Origin: Fen-1273 sp963748405
GTDB lineage: Bacteria > Bacteroidota > Ignavibacteria > UBA10030 > UBA6906
Assembly (NCBI GenBank): GCA_963748405.1
Contig: CAVVIT010000003.1
Coordinates: forward strand, 1-64,000
DNA: 64,000 nt
Direction of reading: 5' to 3'
A program made the position numbers and the translations under genes. A model generated the notes under the pieces. That model made no database searches. It was not told the DNA's origin and was given only the letters and a program-made list of their open reading frames with translations. Each line of letters starts with the position of its first letter. The stretch's first letter is position 1. This document shows, piece after piece, positions 9,335-17,885 of this stretch.

Positions 9335-10281
9335 TGCGCGATCCGGGCGCGGGATTGGTAATACTCGGTGTGTTTCCACCTCTTGTGCATCCAGAGCCAG
9401 TGATCGGGATAGGCCCGGATGTAGCGTTCGAGGATCGCGGTGTGCCGCCGCGTGAGCTCGACGATGTTTTCCTCCTGCGTGCCCGTCAGCCCTCCTCTGT
9501 CGACCTCTTCATAGACCGCCCTGTACGTTCCGTCGGGCTGACGGATGAAGAAGAACATCACGATGGGAGCGTCGTATTTCAGGCTGAATGCCGCAGCGCC
9601 CCTGTGGGTCGCCGCGGGGCGGCCGAAGAACTCGACGAAGAGCGATTCCTTCGGGCCGCTCTGGTCTCCCAGCATCCCGACGATCCGTCCCGCCTGGAGG
9701 AGTTTCATCACCTCCCTGACGGACTGGTGCATCGTCACCGTCCCGCTCCCGAACCTGTTCCTGTTCGCCGTGATGACCGCGTCGATAAAGCGGTTGCGCT
9801 GCGGCTGGGCGATGGCGACGACGGGCTGCCCGAGTCGGAGGCTCATCGACGACACGATGAACTCCCAGGCGCCGAAGTGGCCGGACAGGAGTATGAGCCC
9901 TTTTCCCCTTGCCAGCGCGCCGAGGGGAACGGCCGGGTTGTCGAGCGTCATGGTGGCCAGAAGCTCTTCCTTCCCGGCGCCGCCGGACCAGAGCATTTCC
10001 ATGAGGGCGCGGCCGTACCCGCGGTAGGCTCCCCGGGCGATGGCCAGGATCTCCTCGTGCGGCTTTTCGGGAAAGGCCCGCGTCAGATTGTCGAGGCTGA
10101 TCCCCCTGCGGTACCCGGCGCACCGCCAGACAAACCCGCCGAGCGCCGCGCCGAGCCTTCCCGCTCCCCGGTACGGGAGCGCGCGCGCAAGCCGGTTGAC
10201 CGGGAGGAACAGGAGATACTCAAAGAAGCTTTTCAGCGTCCGCATCAGCATCAGGAGAGCCCGCCCGGCCGTCCCTTTCAA
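9331..10281 (-). CDS. Lipid A biosynthesis acyltransferase (LpxL/HtrB family)
   Basis: About 316 residues, with an N-terminal hydrophobic segment and the lysophospholipid-acyltransferase HX4E motif in GHFGAWE near residue 135. LGDQSGPKE and FFGRPAATHRGAAAFSLK follow, which are typical of late lipid A acyltransferases. The enzyme transfers a fatty acyl chain to Kdo-lipid A at the inner membrane. The longest frame begins with a TTG overlapping the upstream stop; ATG codons at 10251 and 10245 are alternatives. It overlaps the heptosyltransferase gene downstream. Confidence 0.9.
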   Translation of the reverse strand: MKGTAGRALLMLMRTLKSFFEYLLFLPVNRLARALPYRGAGRLGAALGGFVWRCAGYRRGISLDNLTRAFPEKPHEEILAIARGAYRGYGRALMEMLWSGGAGKEELLATMTLDNPAVPLGALARGKGLILLSGHFGAWEFIVSSMSLRLGQPVVAIAQPQRNRFIDAVITANRNRFGSGTVTMHQSVREVMKLLQAGRIVGMLGDQSGPKESLFVEFFGRPAATHRGAAAFSLKYDAPIVMFFFIRQPDGTYRAVYEEVDRGGLTGTQEENIVELTRRHTAILERYIRAYPDHWLWMHKRWKHTEYYQSRARIAQ

Positions 10282-11651
10282 TTCGCCTGTTGCGCGTAAT
10301 TCATCCAGTTCGCGTCGTGCAATTCGTCCCTGTGCGTCGAATTGACAAGCTCGTAGTCGGCCCCCTGGATCCTCTGGAGGAAATCGAATTCAACCCCCCC
10401 CTGGATGTTGTTGTACGTCCAGATCTCGTACGGCTTGGTGTCCGACTCGTTCGGGTGGCGTTCGATGTCGTCCGGGGGACCGTAGACGATGTAGACGCGC
10501 CCCCTGTCGGTCCTGTACCCTTCACGGCCCAGCATGCCGAAATTCTCGTTCGTGTGCTGGACGCGGGCCATGTAGACCTCCCGGGCACCCGGCGGACGGC
10601 GGCGCCAGATGTCGCTCAGGAATTTCCGCTTGACGTCGATGCCGGTCAGCTGCTTGTACTGCATCGCCTCGGCATCGGACAACTCGTACCTTGACCATTT
10701 GAAGTCGCGGTCCAGCTCCTGTTCTTCCATCGTGCTGTACACGGCCATGGGAAGCGACGAGGCGAGGGACAGAAGCGAAGAATCGACCCCCGCCGCGGGG
10801 TTGAACACGTAGAATTTCCTCGACGATTGCGCCAGCGTCCGCTTGGTCGTGTCGAGAAGGGAAACGACGAGCGAATACGTTCCGCTTTTGAACCTGTTCG
10901 CGGCGACCTGGTCGACGAGGACGGCGGATTCCGCGGCCCGCTTCCGGGGCCTCTCGTGAGTGACGATCTCCTTCCCGACGGCGTCGAACACGGAAGTCTT
11001 CATCGTCATGTCGCTCCTGTCGTCCCCCAGGAGGAGGTTGTAGGCTTCGAGGTAGATCGAGCACATCTGCGATTCGTTGTACATGCCGCCGACATTGGGG
11101 ATGACGTCGAGCGTGTTCTTGTAGAACGGGCTTTCCTTCGACCCCGGCTTTATCGTCGTCGCGAATTCGATGTCGCTCAACGCGACACGGTCGCTCGCCG
11201 GGGGGACGACGGGAAGCCGGACCCCCAGGCTGTCGCGCCGGAGGGGGACCTGCCTGTCCCGCGCAAGGAGCTTGAGGACGTAGTCCCCCGCGCGGACCTG
11301 GATCGAGTAGACGCCGACCAGGTTCATTCCGTGCCTGAACCCCGCAGTGTCCGCGAACCTCGAAGGGACGAGCCAGCGGTCACCGAATGCAAGGGAATCG
11401 CCCATCTTCGCGGTCAGCGTCAGGTCCGCGGCCCCCGCCCAGCCCGCGCTGTCCCGGGCGAACGTGATGCCGTCGCGGTTGATCGAGTAGTGGAGCTCGA
11501 CGAGCGCGGTGGTGTCGTCGGCGCCCCGGAACCGGGCGACGTCGAGCGATATCCGCAGGGGTTCCCTCGCCGGGATCGTCTGCGCGGGGGTCGAAGGACC
11601 GGGCGCGGCGAGCAGGGCCGCAGCACCGAGGATCAGGGTTGTCAGTTTCAT
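10278..11651 (-). CDS. GWxTD-domain secreted protein
   Basis: About 457 residues, starting MKLTTLILGAAALLAAP with a signal peptide; a start four codons earlier (11663) is also open. The C-terminal third carries the GWxTD-type segment GREGYRTDRGRVYIVYGPPD, followed by YEIWTYNNIQGGVEFDFLQR. The domain is common in Bacteroidota, Ignavibacteria and relatives and its function is not established. The N-terminal part looks like beta-sandwich modules. The gene opens the lipid A/LPS stretch, so an envelope role is a reasonable inference only. Confidence 0.83.
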   Translation of the reverse strand: MKLTTLILGAAALLAAPGPSTPAQTIPAREPLRISLDVARFRGADDTTALVELHYSINRDGITFARDSAGWAGAADLTLTAKMGDSLAFGDRWLVPSRFADTAGFRHGMNLVGVYSIQVRAGDYVLKLLARDRQVPLRRDSLGVRLPVVPPASDRVALSDIEFATTIKPGSKESPFYKNTLDVIPNVGGMYNESQMCSIYLEAYNLLLGDDRSDMTMKTSVFDAVGKEIVTHERPRKRAAESAVLVDQVAANRFKSGTYSLVVSLLDTTKRTLAQSSRKFYVFNPAAGVDSSLLSLASSLPMAVYSTMEEQELDRDFKWSRYELSDAEAMQYKQLTGIDVKRKFLSDIWRRRPPGAREVYMARVQHTNENFGMLGREGYRTDRGRVYIVYGPPDDIERHPNESDTKPYEIWTYNNIQGGVEFDFLQRIQGADYELVNSTHRDELHDANWMNYAQQAN

Positions 11652-11707
11652 TGCACTTCTCACAGGAGGATGGTAATGATGGTAATAACGGTAAGGCGGG
11701 ATGGGGA

Positions 11708-12121
11708 CTATTCCCCCATCACTTTTATGATGACACGCTTCCGGCGCCGGCCGTCGAATTCGGCGTAGTAGACCTGCTGCCAGGGGCCGAAATCGAGGTC
11801 GCCCCCGGTGACGGGAACAATCACTTCGTGGTGAACCAGGAGGCTCTTCAGGTGGGCGTCGCCGTTTGTCTCTCCCGTGCGGTGATGCCTGTAGTTCCCG
11901 TCATACGGGGCGAGCCGCTCCAGCCACCCGTCGATGTCCTGTATGAGGCCGGTCTCCGCATCGTTGACATACACGCCGGCCGTGATGTGCATCGCCGAAA
12001 CAAGCACCATCCCTTCCCGGATGCCGCTCGTGCGGACGACATCACGCACCTGGGCGGTGATATTGATGTATTCGCGCTTCTTTGAAGTTTCGAACCAGAG
12101 GTACTCTGTGGCAAATCTCAT
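11708..12121 (-). CDS. YjbQ/UPF0047 family protein
   Basis: 137 residues, the full length of this single-domain family. Conserved stretches include HITAGVYVND, the histidine-rich HLKSLLVHHEVIVPV and the closing GPWQQVYYAEFDG. The family has been linked to a weak thiamine-phosphate synthase activity, but the physiological role is open. The start overlaps the stop of the response-regulator gene (ATGA), so the two are translationally coupled. Confidence 0.9.
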   Translation of the reverse strand: MRFATEYLWFETSKKREYINITAQVRDVVRTSGIREGMVLVSAMHITAGVYVNDAETGLIQDIDGWLERLAPYDGNYRHHRTGETNGDAHLKSLLVHHEVIVPVTGGDLDFGPWQQVYYAEFDGRRRKRVIIKVMGE

Positions 12122-12495
12122 TGCGTCATGGTTTTGACTTTCTCGATCACGTCCCCGATCGAAAAAGGCTTTGAAAAGAACTCGTCCGCCCCCGCATTCA
12201 GCACCATCTCCCGAACGTTCCTTGACCCAAGGCCGCTCGTCCCGATGATCTTCACCGTCGGCTGCGCGGCACGCACGCGCGAGATGAGCTCCACGCCGCC
12301 CAGGCCCGGCAGACCGAGATCCGTCAGGACGAGGTCGATCGCCCCGGGATGCTCCTCCAGGGCCCTGAGGCCCGCAAACCCGTCCGCCGCCTCGAAGACG
12401 TCAAACTGGGCCGCGCTGAGCATCAGACCGAAGAGGAGGCGGAGATCTTTGTCATCCTCGACGACAAGAACGCCCCTCCTGCCCGCTACCGACAT
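12118..12495 (-). CDS. Single-domain response regulator (receiver only)
   Basis: 125 residues containing only a CheY-like receiver: an acidic pair in VVEDDKD, the phosphoacceptor Asp in VLTDLGLPGLGG, the switch Thr in IIGTSG and the conserved Lys in FFSKPFS. There is no output domain, so it acts through a partner protein. The start at 12495 (MSVAGRRGVLVVEDD) is preferred over an upstream extension that lacks domain similarity. A promoter is visible at 12576-12604. No kinase is adjacent. Confidence 0.88.
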   Translation of the reverse strand: MSVAGRRGVLVVEDDKDLRLLFGLMLSAAQFDVFEAADGFAGLRALEEHPGAIDLVLTDLGLPGLGGVELISRVRAAQPTVKIIGTSGLGSRNVREMVLNAGADEFFSKPFSIGDVIEKVKTMTQ

Positions 12496-12575
12496 GCAGA
12501 TCCCCCGGATCCTCGAGGGTGACGGAAGCCGGGGGAGGACCTCCCCCCGCTCCCGGCACACAATCCCGTGTAACA

Positions 12576-12604
12576 AATGTAGAGATTGAAAAGAAGAACT
12601 GCAA
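12576..12604 (-). promoter_or_regulatory. Promoter of the receiver/yjbQ genes
   Basis: On the minus strand, TTGCAG (12599-12604), a 17-base spacer and TACATT (12576-12581). Both hexamers and the spacer are identical to the promoter in front of the second SGNH gene at 36605-36633, which strengthens the call. Confidence 0.6.
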
Positions 12605-12611
12605 CCGGGTC

Positions 12612-12640
12612 TTACCATTTCAGGCCGGATTTGTTATATT
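12612..12640 (+). promoter_or_regulatory. Promoter of the small membrane protein gene, near-leaderless
   Basis: TTACCA (12612-12617), 17 bases, TATATT (12635-12640). Only five bases separate the -10 box from the ATG at 12646, so transcription should begin at or next to the start codon. This also argues against the upstream in-frame ATG at 12586. Confidence 0.55.
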
Positions 12641-12645
12641 TCAGC

Positions 12646-12864
12646 ATGGCGAAACTCGACCTTATTCTCTTTGCCGCCTTCGGTTCGATCGCCCTCCTCT
12701 CGACGGCAGGCGCCGTCTTCACGTTTCGCAAGGCTCTCCGCGTCTCGGGAGAGCGGGACGGCGACCTCAAGATGTTTTTCTGGGCCGCGGGCACGATGCT
12801 CTGCCTCATCATCGCGGGAATGAGCGCGGCGTACATCCTCCTCCCCATTCTGTTTCACATGTGA
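12646..12864 (+). CDS. Small two-helix membrane protein, unknown function
   Basis: 72 residues. Two hydrophobic helices are visible (about 5-26 and 44-68) joined by a charged loop (FRKALRVSGERDGDLKM). I do not recognise the family. It is the first gene of a plus-strand group that continues with the esterase, debranching enzyme and SDR genes, but a strong hairpin follows its stop codon. The start is fixed by the promoter whose -10 box ends at 12640. Confidence 0.65.
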   Translation: MAKLDLILFAAFGSIALLSTAGAVFTFRKALRVSGERDGDLKMFFWAAGTMLCLIIAGMSAAYILLPILFHM

Positions 12865-12868
12865 ACTC

Positions 12869-12891
12869 GGGGGGAGCGCGCCGCTCCCCCC
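12869..12891 (+). terminator. Strong GC hairpin after the small membrane protein gene
   Basis: Ten-base arms (ggggggagcg / cgctcccccc) with a three-base loop start 5 bases after the stop codon. No T-run follows, so it may be a weak terminator or an mRNA-stabilising hairpin that separates the small gene from the esterase gene. Confidence 0.5.
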
Positions 12892-12911
12892 CCAACGATC
12901 CCCCAAACGTG

Positions 12912-14096
12912 ATGCGAGCCGGAACGATCGCCTTCATCGCATTCCTCACCGCATGCCAGGTAAGGGAACCCGGCGCGCGGAGCTTCGCCCTGTTTGCAGC
13001 GCGGCTCGAGGCCACCGCAGACAGCGCGGCGAGGCGCCTTGCTGTTGATTCGCTCGTGCGCCGCGTCCGGGAGTCCGGGGGAGTCCTCGCAGAGGATTCC
13101 GCACTGACAATGGTCTACCGGGGGAGCGCGCGGGCCGTGTTCATTGCGGGGGACCTCAACGGCTGGAATCCCGGAACGGACGGGATGCGGAGGATACCCG
13201 GCACCGACCTCTTCTACCGCACACTGACGCTTGATCCCGCGACCCGGTTCGAATACAAGCTCGTCGTCGATTCGGTCTGGATGCTCGACCCGCTCAACCC
13301 GCTCAGGGCACCCGGCGGATTCGGCGAAAACTCCGAGGTCCGGATGCCGCACTACCGGTTCCCGGCCGAAGCCCTTCCCCGGAGCGTCCCGCACGGGACG
13401 ATCGATACGATGACGTTCACTCCCCGGGGGAGCGGGACACGCTCGACCGTGTACGTCTATCTTCCACCCGGGTACCGGCCGGGCTCTGGGCCGTACCCTC
13501 TCCTTTTCGTCACCGACGGCGGCGAATACCTCTCCCTGGCAGGGATGAACGTGATACTCGACAACCTGATCGCCGGGGGGGACATCGTCCCGATCGTGGC
13601 GGCGTTCATCGACCCGAAGACCGATCCGCCGGATGCACGGACGAACGCCCGGATGGCGGAGTACGACCTGAACGACGCGTTCGTCGGCGCACTTGCAGAC
13701 GAGCTGCGCCCGATGCTCCGGCGGCGGTACGGCCTCTCCGGCGATCCGGCGCAGACGGGGATCATGGGAGCATCGATGGGGGGCCTGATCGCCACGTACG
13801 CGGCGTTCCGGCGCCCCGACGCGTTCGGCCTCTGCGCCGCGCAGTCCCCCTCCTACCAGCGGAAGAACGACACGCTGATCGCGTTGATCCGGGTCGGAGA
13901 ACGCAGGAATTTCCGGATGTACCTCTGCACGGGGACGATCCGGGACGCCCAGAAGGACGCCCGGATCGTTCGCGACATCATGAGGGAGAAAGGGTACGAC
14001 CTCACGTACAGCGAATACCCCGAATCACACAACTGGATGAACTGGCGCGCACGGATCGCGGAAGCGCTTATGACGTTCTGGGGAAAACGACGATGA
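12912..14096 (+). CDS. Secreted esterase, enterochelin-esterase-like (Fes/esterase D family) with E-set domain
   Basis: 394 residues beginning with a lipoprotein signal (MRAGTIAFIAFLTAC). Residues about 50-150 resemble a CBM48/E-set module (VFIAGDLNGWNPG, FEYKLVVDSVW). The alpha/beta hydrolase part follows: RSTVYVYLPPGYRPG, then the nucleophile elbow GASMGG, with the terminal His likely in ESHNW. Such proteins cleave ester bonds in siderophores, feruloyl groups or related compounds; which one applies here is unknown. The stop overlaps the start of the debranching-enzyme gene (ATGA), so the products may act together on carbohydrate in the periplasm. Confidence 0.85.
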   Translation: MRAGTIAFIAFLTACQVREPGARSFALFAARLEATADSAARRLAVDSLVRRVRESGGVLAEDSALTMVYRGSARAVFIAGDLNGWNPGTDGMRRIPGTDLFYRTLTLDPATRFEYKLVVDSVWMLDPLNPLRAPGGFGENSEVRMPHYRFPAEALPRSVPHGTIDTMTFTPRGSGTRSTVYVYLPPGYRPGSGPYPLLFVTDGGEYLSLAGMNVILDNLIAGGDIVPIVAAFIDPKTDPPDARTNARMAEYDLNDAFVGALADELRPMLRRRYGLSGDPAQTGIMGASMGGLIATYAAFRRPDAFGLCAAQSPSYQRKNDTLIALIRVGERRNFRMYLCTGTIRDAQKDARIVRDIMREKGYDLTYSEYPESHNWMNWRARIAEALMTFWGKRR

Positions 14097-17000
14097 AGAT
14101 GCCGGCTCTGTGCGCCATCGTGCTCTTGGCGGCCGCCGCTCACGCTTCCCGGGGCCCCGGCCGCTCATCCCCGCTCGACAGCCTGGGGATCCACTCGACG
14201 GGGATTTCGCGACCTTTCTGTTACACGAACAAGGGGGGTGCGTTCTATTACGGTGAGAGCAACGGGAAGAATTCTCCGCCGTGGGAGGGGTTCCGCGTGG
14301 AGGGACATCCCTACCTCGAGGACTACGAGCTGGAAATCGACGGGGCCCCCCTCGACCGGAGAACGGCCCTCGCCGTCATCTACCCGGATTACCTTGCCAG
14401 GGAGTACCCGGGAGGGATCGTCGAGGAGCTCAGGCCCGCTGACAGCCTCGCGGTCATCGTCGTCACCGTCACATCCCCGCGCCCCGTCGAAGTGAAGTTC
14501 ACGCCGTTCCCCGGCGGCGGAGGGACCGGGGAGGATCTCGAGGTACGCGCCGGCCTCTCGTCCGTGTCGATCGCACGGGCCAATCACAGGCGGCGGACGG
14601 CGCTCGAAGACTACCCGGCCTGGATGACCGCATTCGGCCCGGGGTTTTCACCCGCGACGCCGGGAAGTACGCACGCAGGGAGGTTCTCCCCCCCCTCACT
14701 CGTCGCACCCCGGGCGAAATCGCGTACCATCGCGATCGCCGTCGGGGACACCCCCGAAGCGTCGGACAATCTCGCCCGGCGTGCCGCCGCCGCAGCGCCG
14801 GCGCTCGCACGCGCGCGGCGCCTCCGGATGGAGCGTCTTCTGGCCTCCTCACACACGGAAACGTCGGACCCGGATTTCGACAGGGCGCTGGCATGGGCGA
14901 AGCTTTCGCTCGACGCGCTCACGGTCACCGGCGGAGGCATATACGCAGGCCTCCCGTGGTTCGCCGATTACTGGGGACGCGACACGTTCATTTCGCTCCC
15001 GGGCGCTGCGCTCGTCACCGGCCGGTTCGCCGAGGCGCGCGGCATACTCGAGCTGTTCGCTTCGTTCCAGCAGCGCGATTCGCTCTCGCCGGACTACGGG
15101 CGGATACCGAACAGGGTGACCGCGACCGACACGGCGTACAATACCGCCGACGGGACACCCCGGTTCGTCATGATGGCGAAGGAATACGCCGAGCGGTCGG
15201 GCGACCGCCGGTTTGCCCTCACGATGTACCCGGTGATACTCCGGTCCATCGAAGGGACGGTCCGCTGCCACACCGACTCGCTCGGGTTCCTCACGCACGG
15301 CGACGCGGAGACATGGATGGACGCCGCCGGGCCGGACGGGCCGTGGAGCCCGCGCGGAAACCGGGGGAACGACATACAGGCGCTCTGGGGCGCCCAGCTC
15401 GGCGCGGGAGAGTGGTTCGCGACGCTCGTCGGCGACGTCGCCTCCGCGAGGCGGTGGCACGAGATGCACGCACGGCTGAAGCGCAATTTTGCGGCCTCCT
15501 TTGTGACCCCCTCGGGGATCGCCGACCGCCTCCGCAGCGACGGGTCGAGGGACATGACGCTCCGGCCGAACCAGATGTTCACGGCCGGTCTTCTCGACGA
15601 CGTCGAGCGTGCGCGCATGGTCGACACGGTCGTCTCCCGGCTGACGTACGAGTACGGCGTCGCCTCGCTCTCGCAGGACGATCCCGGCTTTCATCCCTGG
15701 CACGAATATCCTCCGTTCTATCCGAAGGACGCCGCGTACCACAACGGGACTGTCTGGACTTGGCTCCAGGGGCCGCTGATCTCGCTCCTGTGTGCGGGGG
15801 AACGCCGCGAGAACGCCTGGACACTGACAGCCGGCAGCATCCACCTGATACTGGACCGCGGCGCGGCGGGCACGCTGCCGGAACTCCTTGACGCCCTCCC
15901 CCGGAACGGGGAACGCGAGGCGAGGCCGTCGGGCACGTTTTCACAGGCCTGGAGCCTGGCGGAGTTCATCCGGAATTTCTACGACGATTATCTCGGGGCA
16001 ACATTCGACCGGCTGACGCGCACGTTTTCACTCGATCCCCGGCTCCCCGCGGCGATCGGGAACGTCTCGTGCCGGATCAACGCGGGAGACGAGGCGATGG
16101 GAGTCGACGTCCGGCGCACCGCCTCGGGAGACGCCCTGCGGATCACGTCGGCTGAAACCCGGGATTCCGTCTCAGTCCGCGCGCGCGTCCACATCTCCGG
16201 GAGCACCTACCTCACGGCCGAAACCCGTCTCCCCCCCGCGCGGACCTCAGGATCCTGTACGCGGCCGGTGAGCTGCACGTCACGTGCAACGGCCGGCCGT
16301 GGAAGGCGCAGATCACGGGGGACATCCCCCCGCAGCTTCTCCCGCCGTCGCTCACGTTCGAGCGCCCCCGCCTGCCCGAACATCTCAAGGCGCTGGAAGG
16401 CCCCGCCTCCCCTCTCCTCCCGCACGAGTTCATCGTGCGGAAGAACCCCGGTGCGCGGCTCATCGTCGATGCGGGACGCACGCCGGGACCCGGGCCGGGG
16501 GCTTACACGTATCCCCGGAACCCCGCGTTCGTGCCGGGATCGTTCGCCCTCCGCCGCTTCTCCGTGAGCGAGGACAGCACGTGCGCGTATTTTACGCTCG
16601 CATTCGACGCGCTCTCGGACCCGGGCTGGCATCCCGAATACGGGTTCCAGCTGACGTTCGCGGCGATCGCCATCGATGAGGACGGCATCCCGGGGTCCGG
16701 GGAGAGGCGGATCGGTCGGAACGCCCGGGCGGTTCTTGACAGCGCGCACGGCTACGAGAGAATCATCTATGTCGGCGGCGGTCTTCAGATCGAAGACGGC
16801 CGGGGAGAGATCCTGGGGGCATACAGGCCGGTGGCCGATGACCGCACGGAGCCGTTCGGAGACGCACGGTCGGGGACGATCCGGTTCGCGCTCCCCCTCG
16901 CGCTCATCGGGCACCCGGCCGGGAACTGGACATTCACGGTCTTCACCGGCGGTCAGGACGACCACGGCGGAGCGGGGCTGGGGGAATTCCGGACCGTGAA

Positions 17001-17100
17001 CGCCGTCCGGGGGGAGTGGAACGGAGGGGGGAAGGTCCGCGACGGCGATCCCAACATTTATGACACGCTGACCGCACATCTCCTCGGGGTGAATCGATGA
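14093..17100 (+). CDS. Secreted glycogen-debranching-like enzyme with glucodextranase C-terminal module, one frameshift
   Basis: Signal peptide MKMPALCAIVLLAAAAHA, a beta-rich N-terminal domain (about 30-240), then an (alpha/alpha)6 catalytic region typical of amylo-alpha-1,6-glucosidase (GDE_C, GH133-like): GLPWFADYWGRDTFISLPG near 283-301 and AETWMDA, PNQMFTAGL further on. The frame breaks in a run of seven C at about 16231-16237. Adding one C restores a continuous protein of about 1000 residues, ending in a glucodextranase-type module (FALPLALIGHPAGNWTFTVF). The enzyme should cleave alpha-1,6 branch points. The start overlaps the esterase stop and the final TGA overlaps the SDR start, which supports one long gene with a sequencing slip or genuine phase-variable frameshift. 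Confidence 0.8.
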
Positions 17101-17885
17101 CGGAAGCAGCCGGAGCCCGGTGGTCGCTGAGAGGCATGAAGGCGATCGTCACCGGAGGAACGAAAGGAATCGGAGCGGCAATCACGGAGGAATTCCTGTC
17201 GCTGGGGGCGGACGTGTTCATCGTCGCCCGCTCGGAGATCGACCTGAACGCCCGCGTGGACGAGTGGACGTCGAAAGGATGGCAGGTCCGGGGGATCGCC
17301 GGGGACGTCGGCGAGGCGCGCGTGCGGGAGGCCGTCATCAGCCGCGCGGAGAAACACTGGGGGAAGCTCGACATACTCGTCAACAACGCAGGGACGAACA
17401 TCCGGAAGAAGTCTCCCGCCTACACGGACGAAGAGATCGACCTGGTGATGAGGACGAACCTGACGTCGGCGTTCGATCTGTGCCGGAAGGCCTACCCGCT
17501 CCTGAAGAGCGCCGGGAGCGGGAGCATCGTCAACGTGGCGTCGGTCGCCGGGGTGACGGGCGTGGGCACGGGAGGACCGTACGCGATGAGCAAGGCGGCC
17601 CTGATGCAGATGACGCGCACGCTGGCCGCGGAGTGGGGCCCCGACGGGATACGGGTGAATGCGATCGCTCCCTGGTACATCCGTACGCCGCTTGCCGCCG
17701 GTGTCCTGGGCCGCCCGGAGTATCTCTCCGCGGTCATCGCCCGGACGCCGATGGGGCGCGTCGGCGACCCCGAAGAAGTCGCCGGCGCCGCCGCGTTCCT
17801 GTGCATGGGAGCTTCGTCCTACATCACCGGGGCCTGCCTGCCGGTCGACGGGGGATTCCTCGCAAGCGGGTTCACCCCCCCGTAG
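17097..17885 (+). CDS. SDR family NAD(P)-dependent oxidoreductase
   Basis: 262 residues, classical short-chain dehydrogenase. The cofactor motif TGGTKGIG is near 19-26, NNAG follows in the middle, and the catalytic Ser (in NVASVAGV) and Tyr-Lys (PYAMSKAA) are present. The C-terminal VDGGFLASG is usual. The sequence most resembles tropinone-reductase-like or 3-oxoacyl-ACP-reductase-like SDRs, which does not fix a substrate. It is coupled to the debranching gene by an ATGA overlap, so a sugar or polyol substrate is plausible. Its 3' end overlaps the convergent MFS gene by 14 bases. Confidence 0.9.
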   Translation: MTEAAGARWSLRGMKAIVTGGTKGIGAAITEEFLSLGADVFIVARSEIDLNARVDEWTSKGWQVRGIAGDVGEARVREAVISRAEKHWGKLDILVNNAGTNIRKKSPAYTDEEIDLVMRTNLTSAFDLCRKAYPLLKSAGSGSIVNVASVAGVTGVGTGGPYAMSKAALMQMTRTLAAEWGPDGIRVNAIAPWYIRTPLAAGVLGRPEYLSAVIARTPMGRVGDPEEVAGAAAFLCMGASSYITGACLPVDGGFLASGFTPP

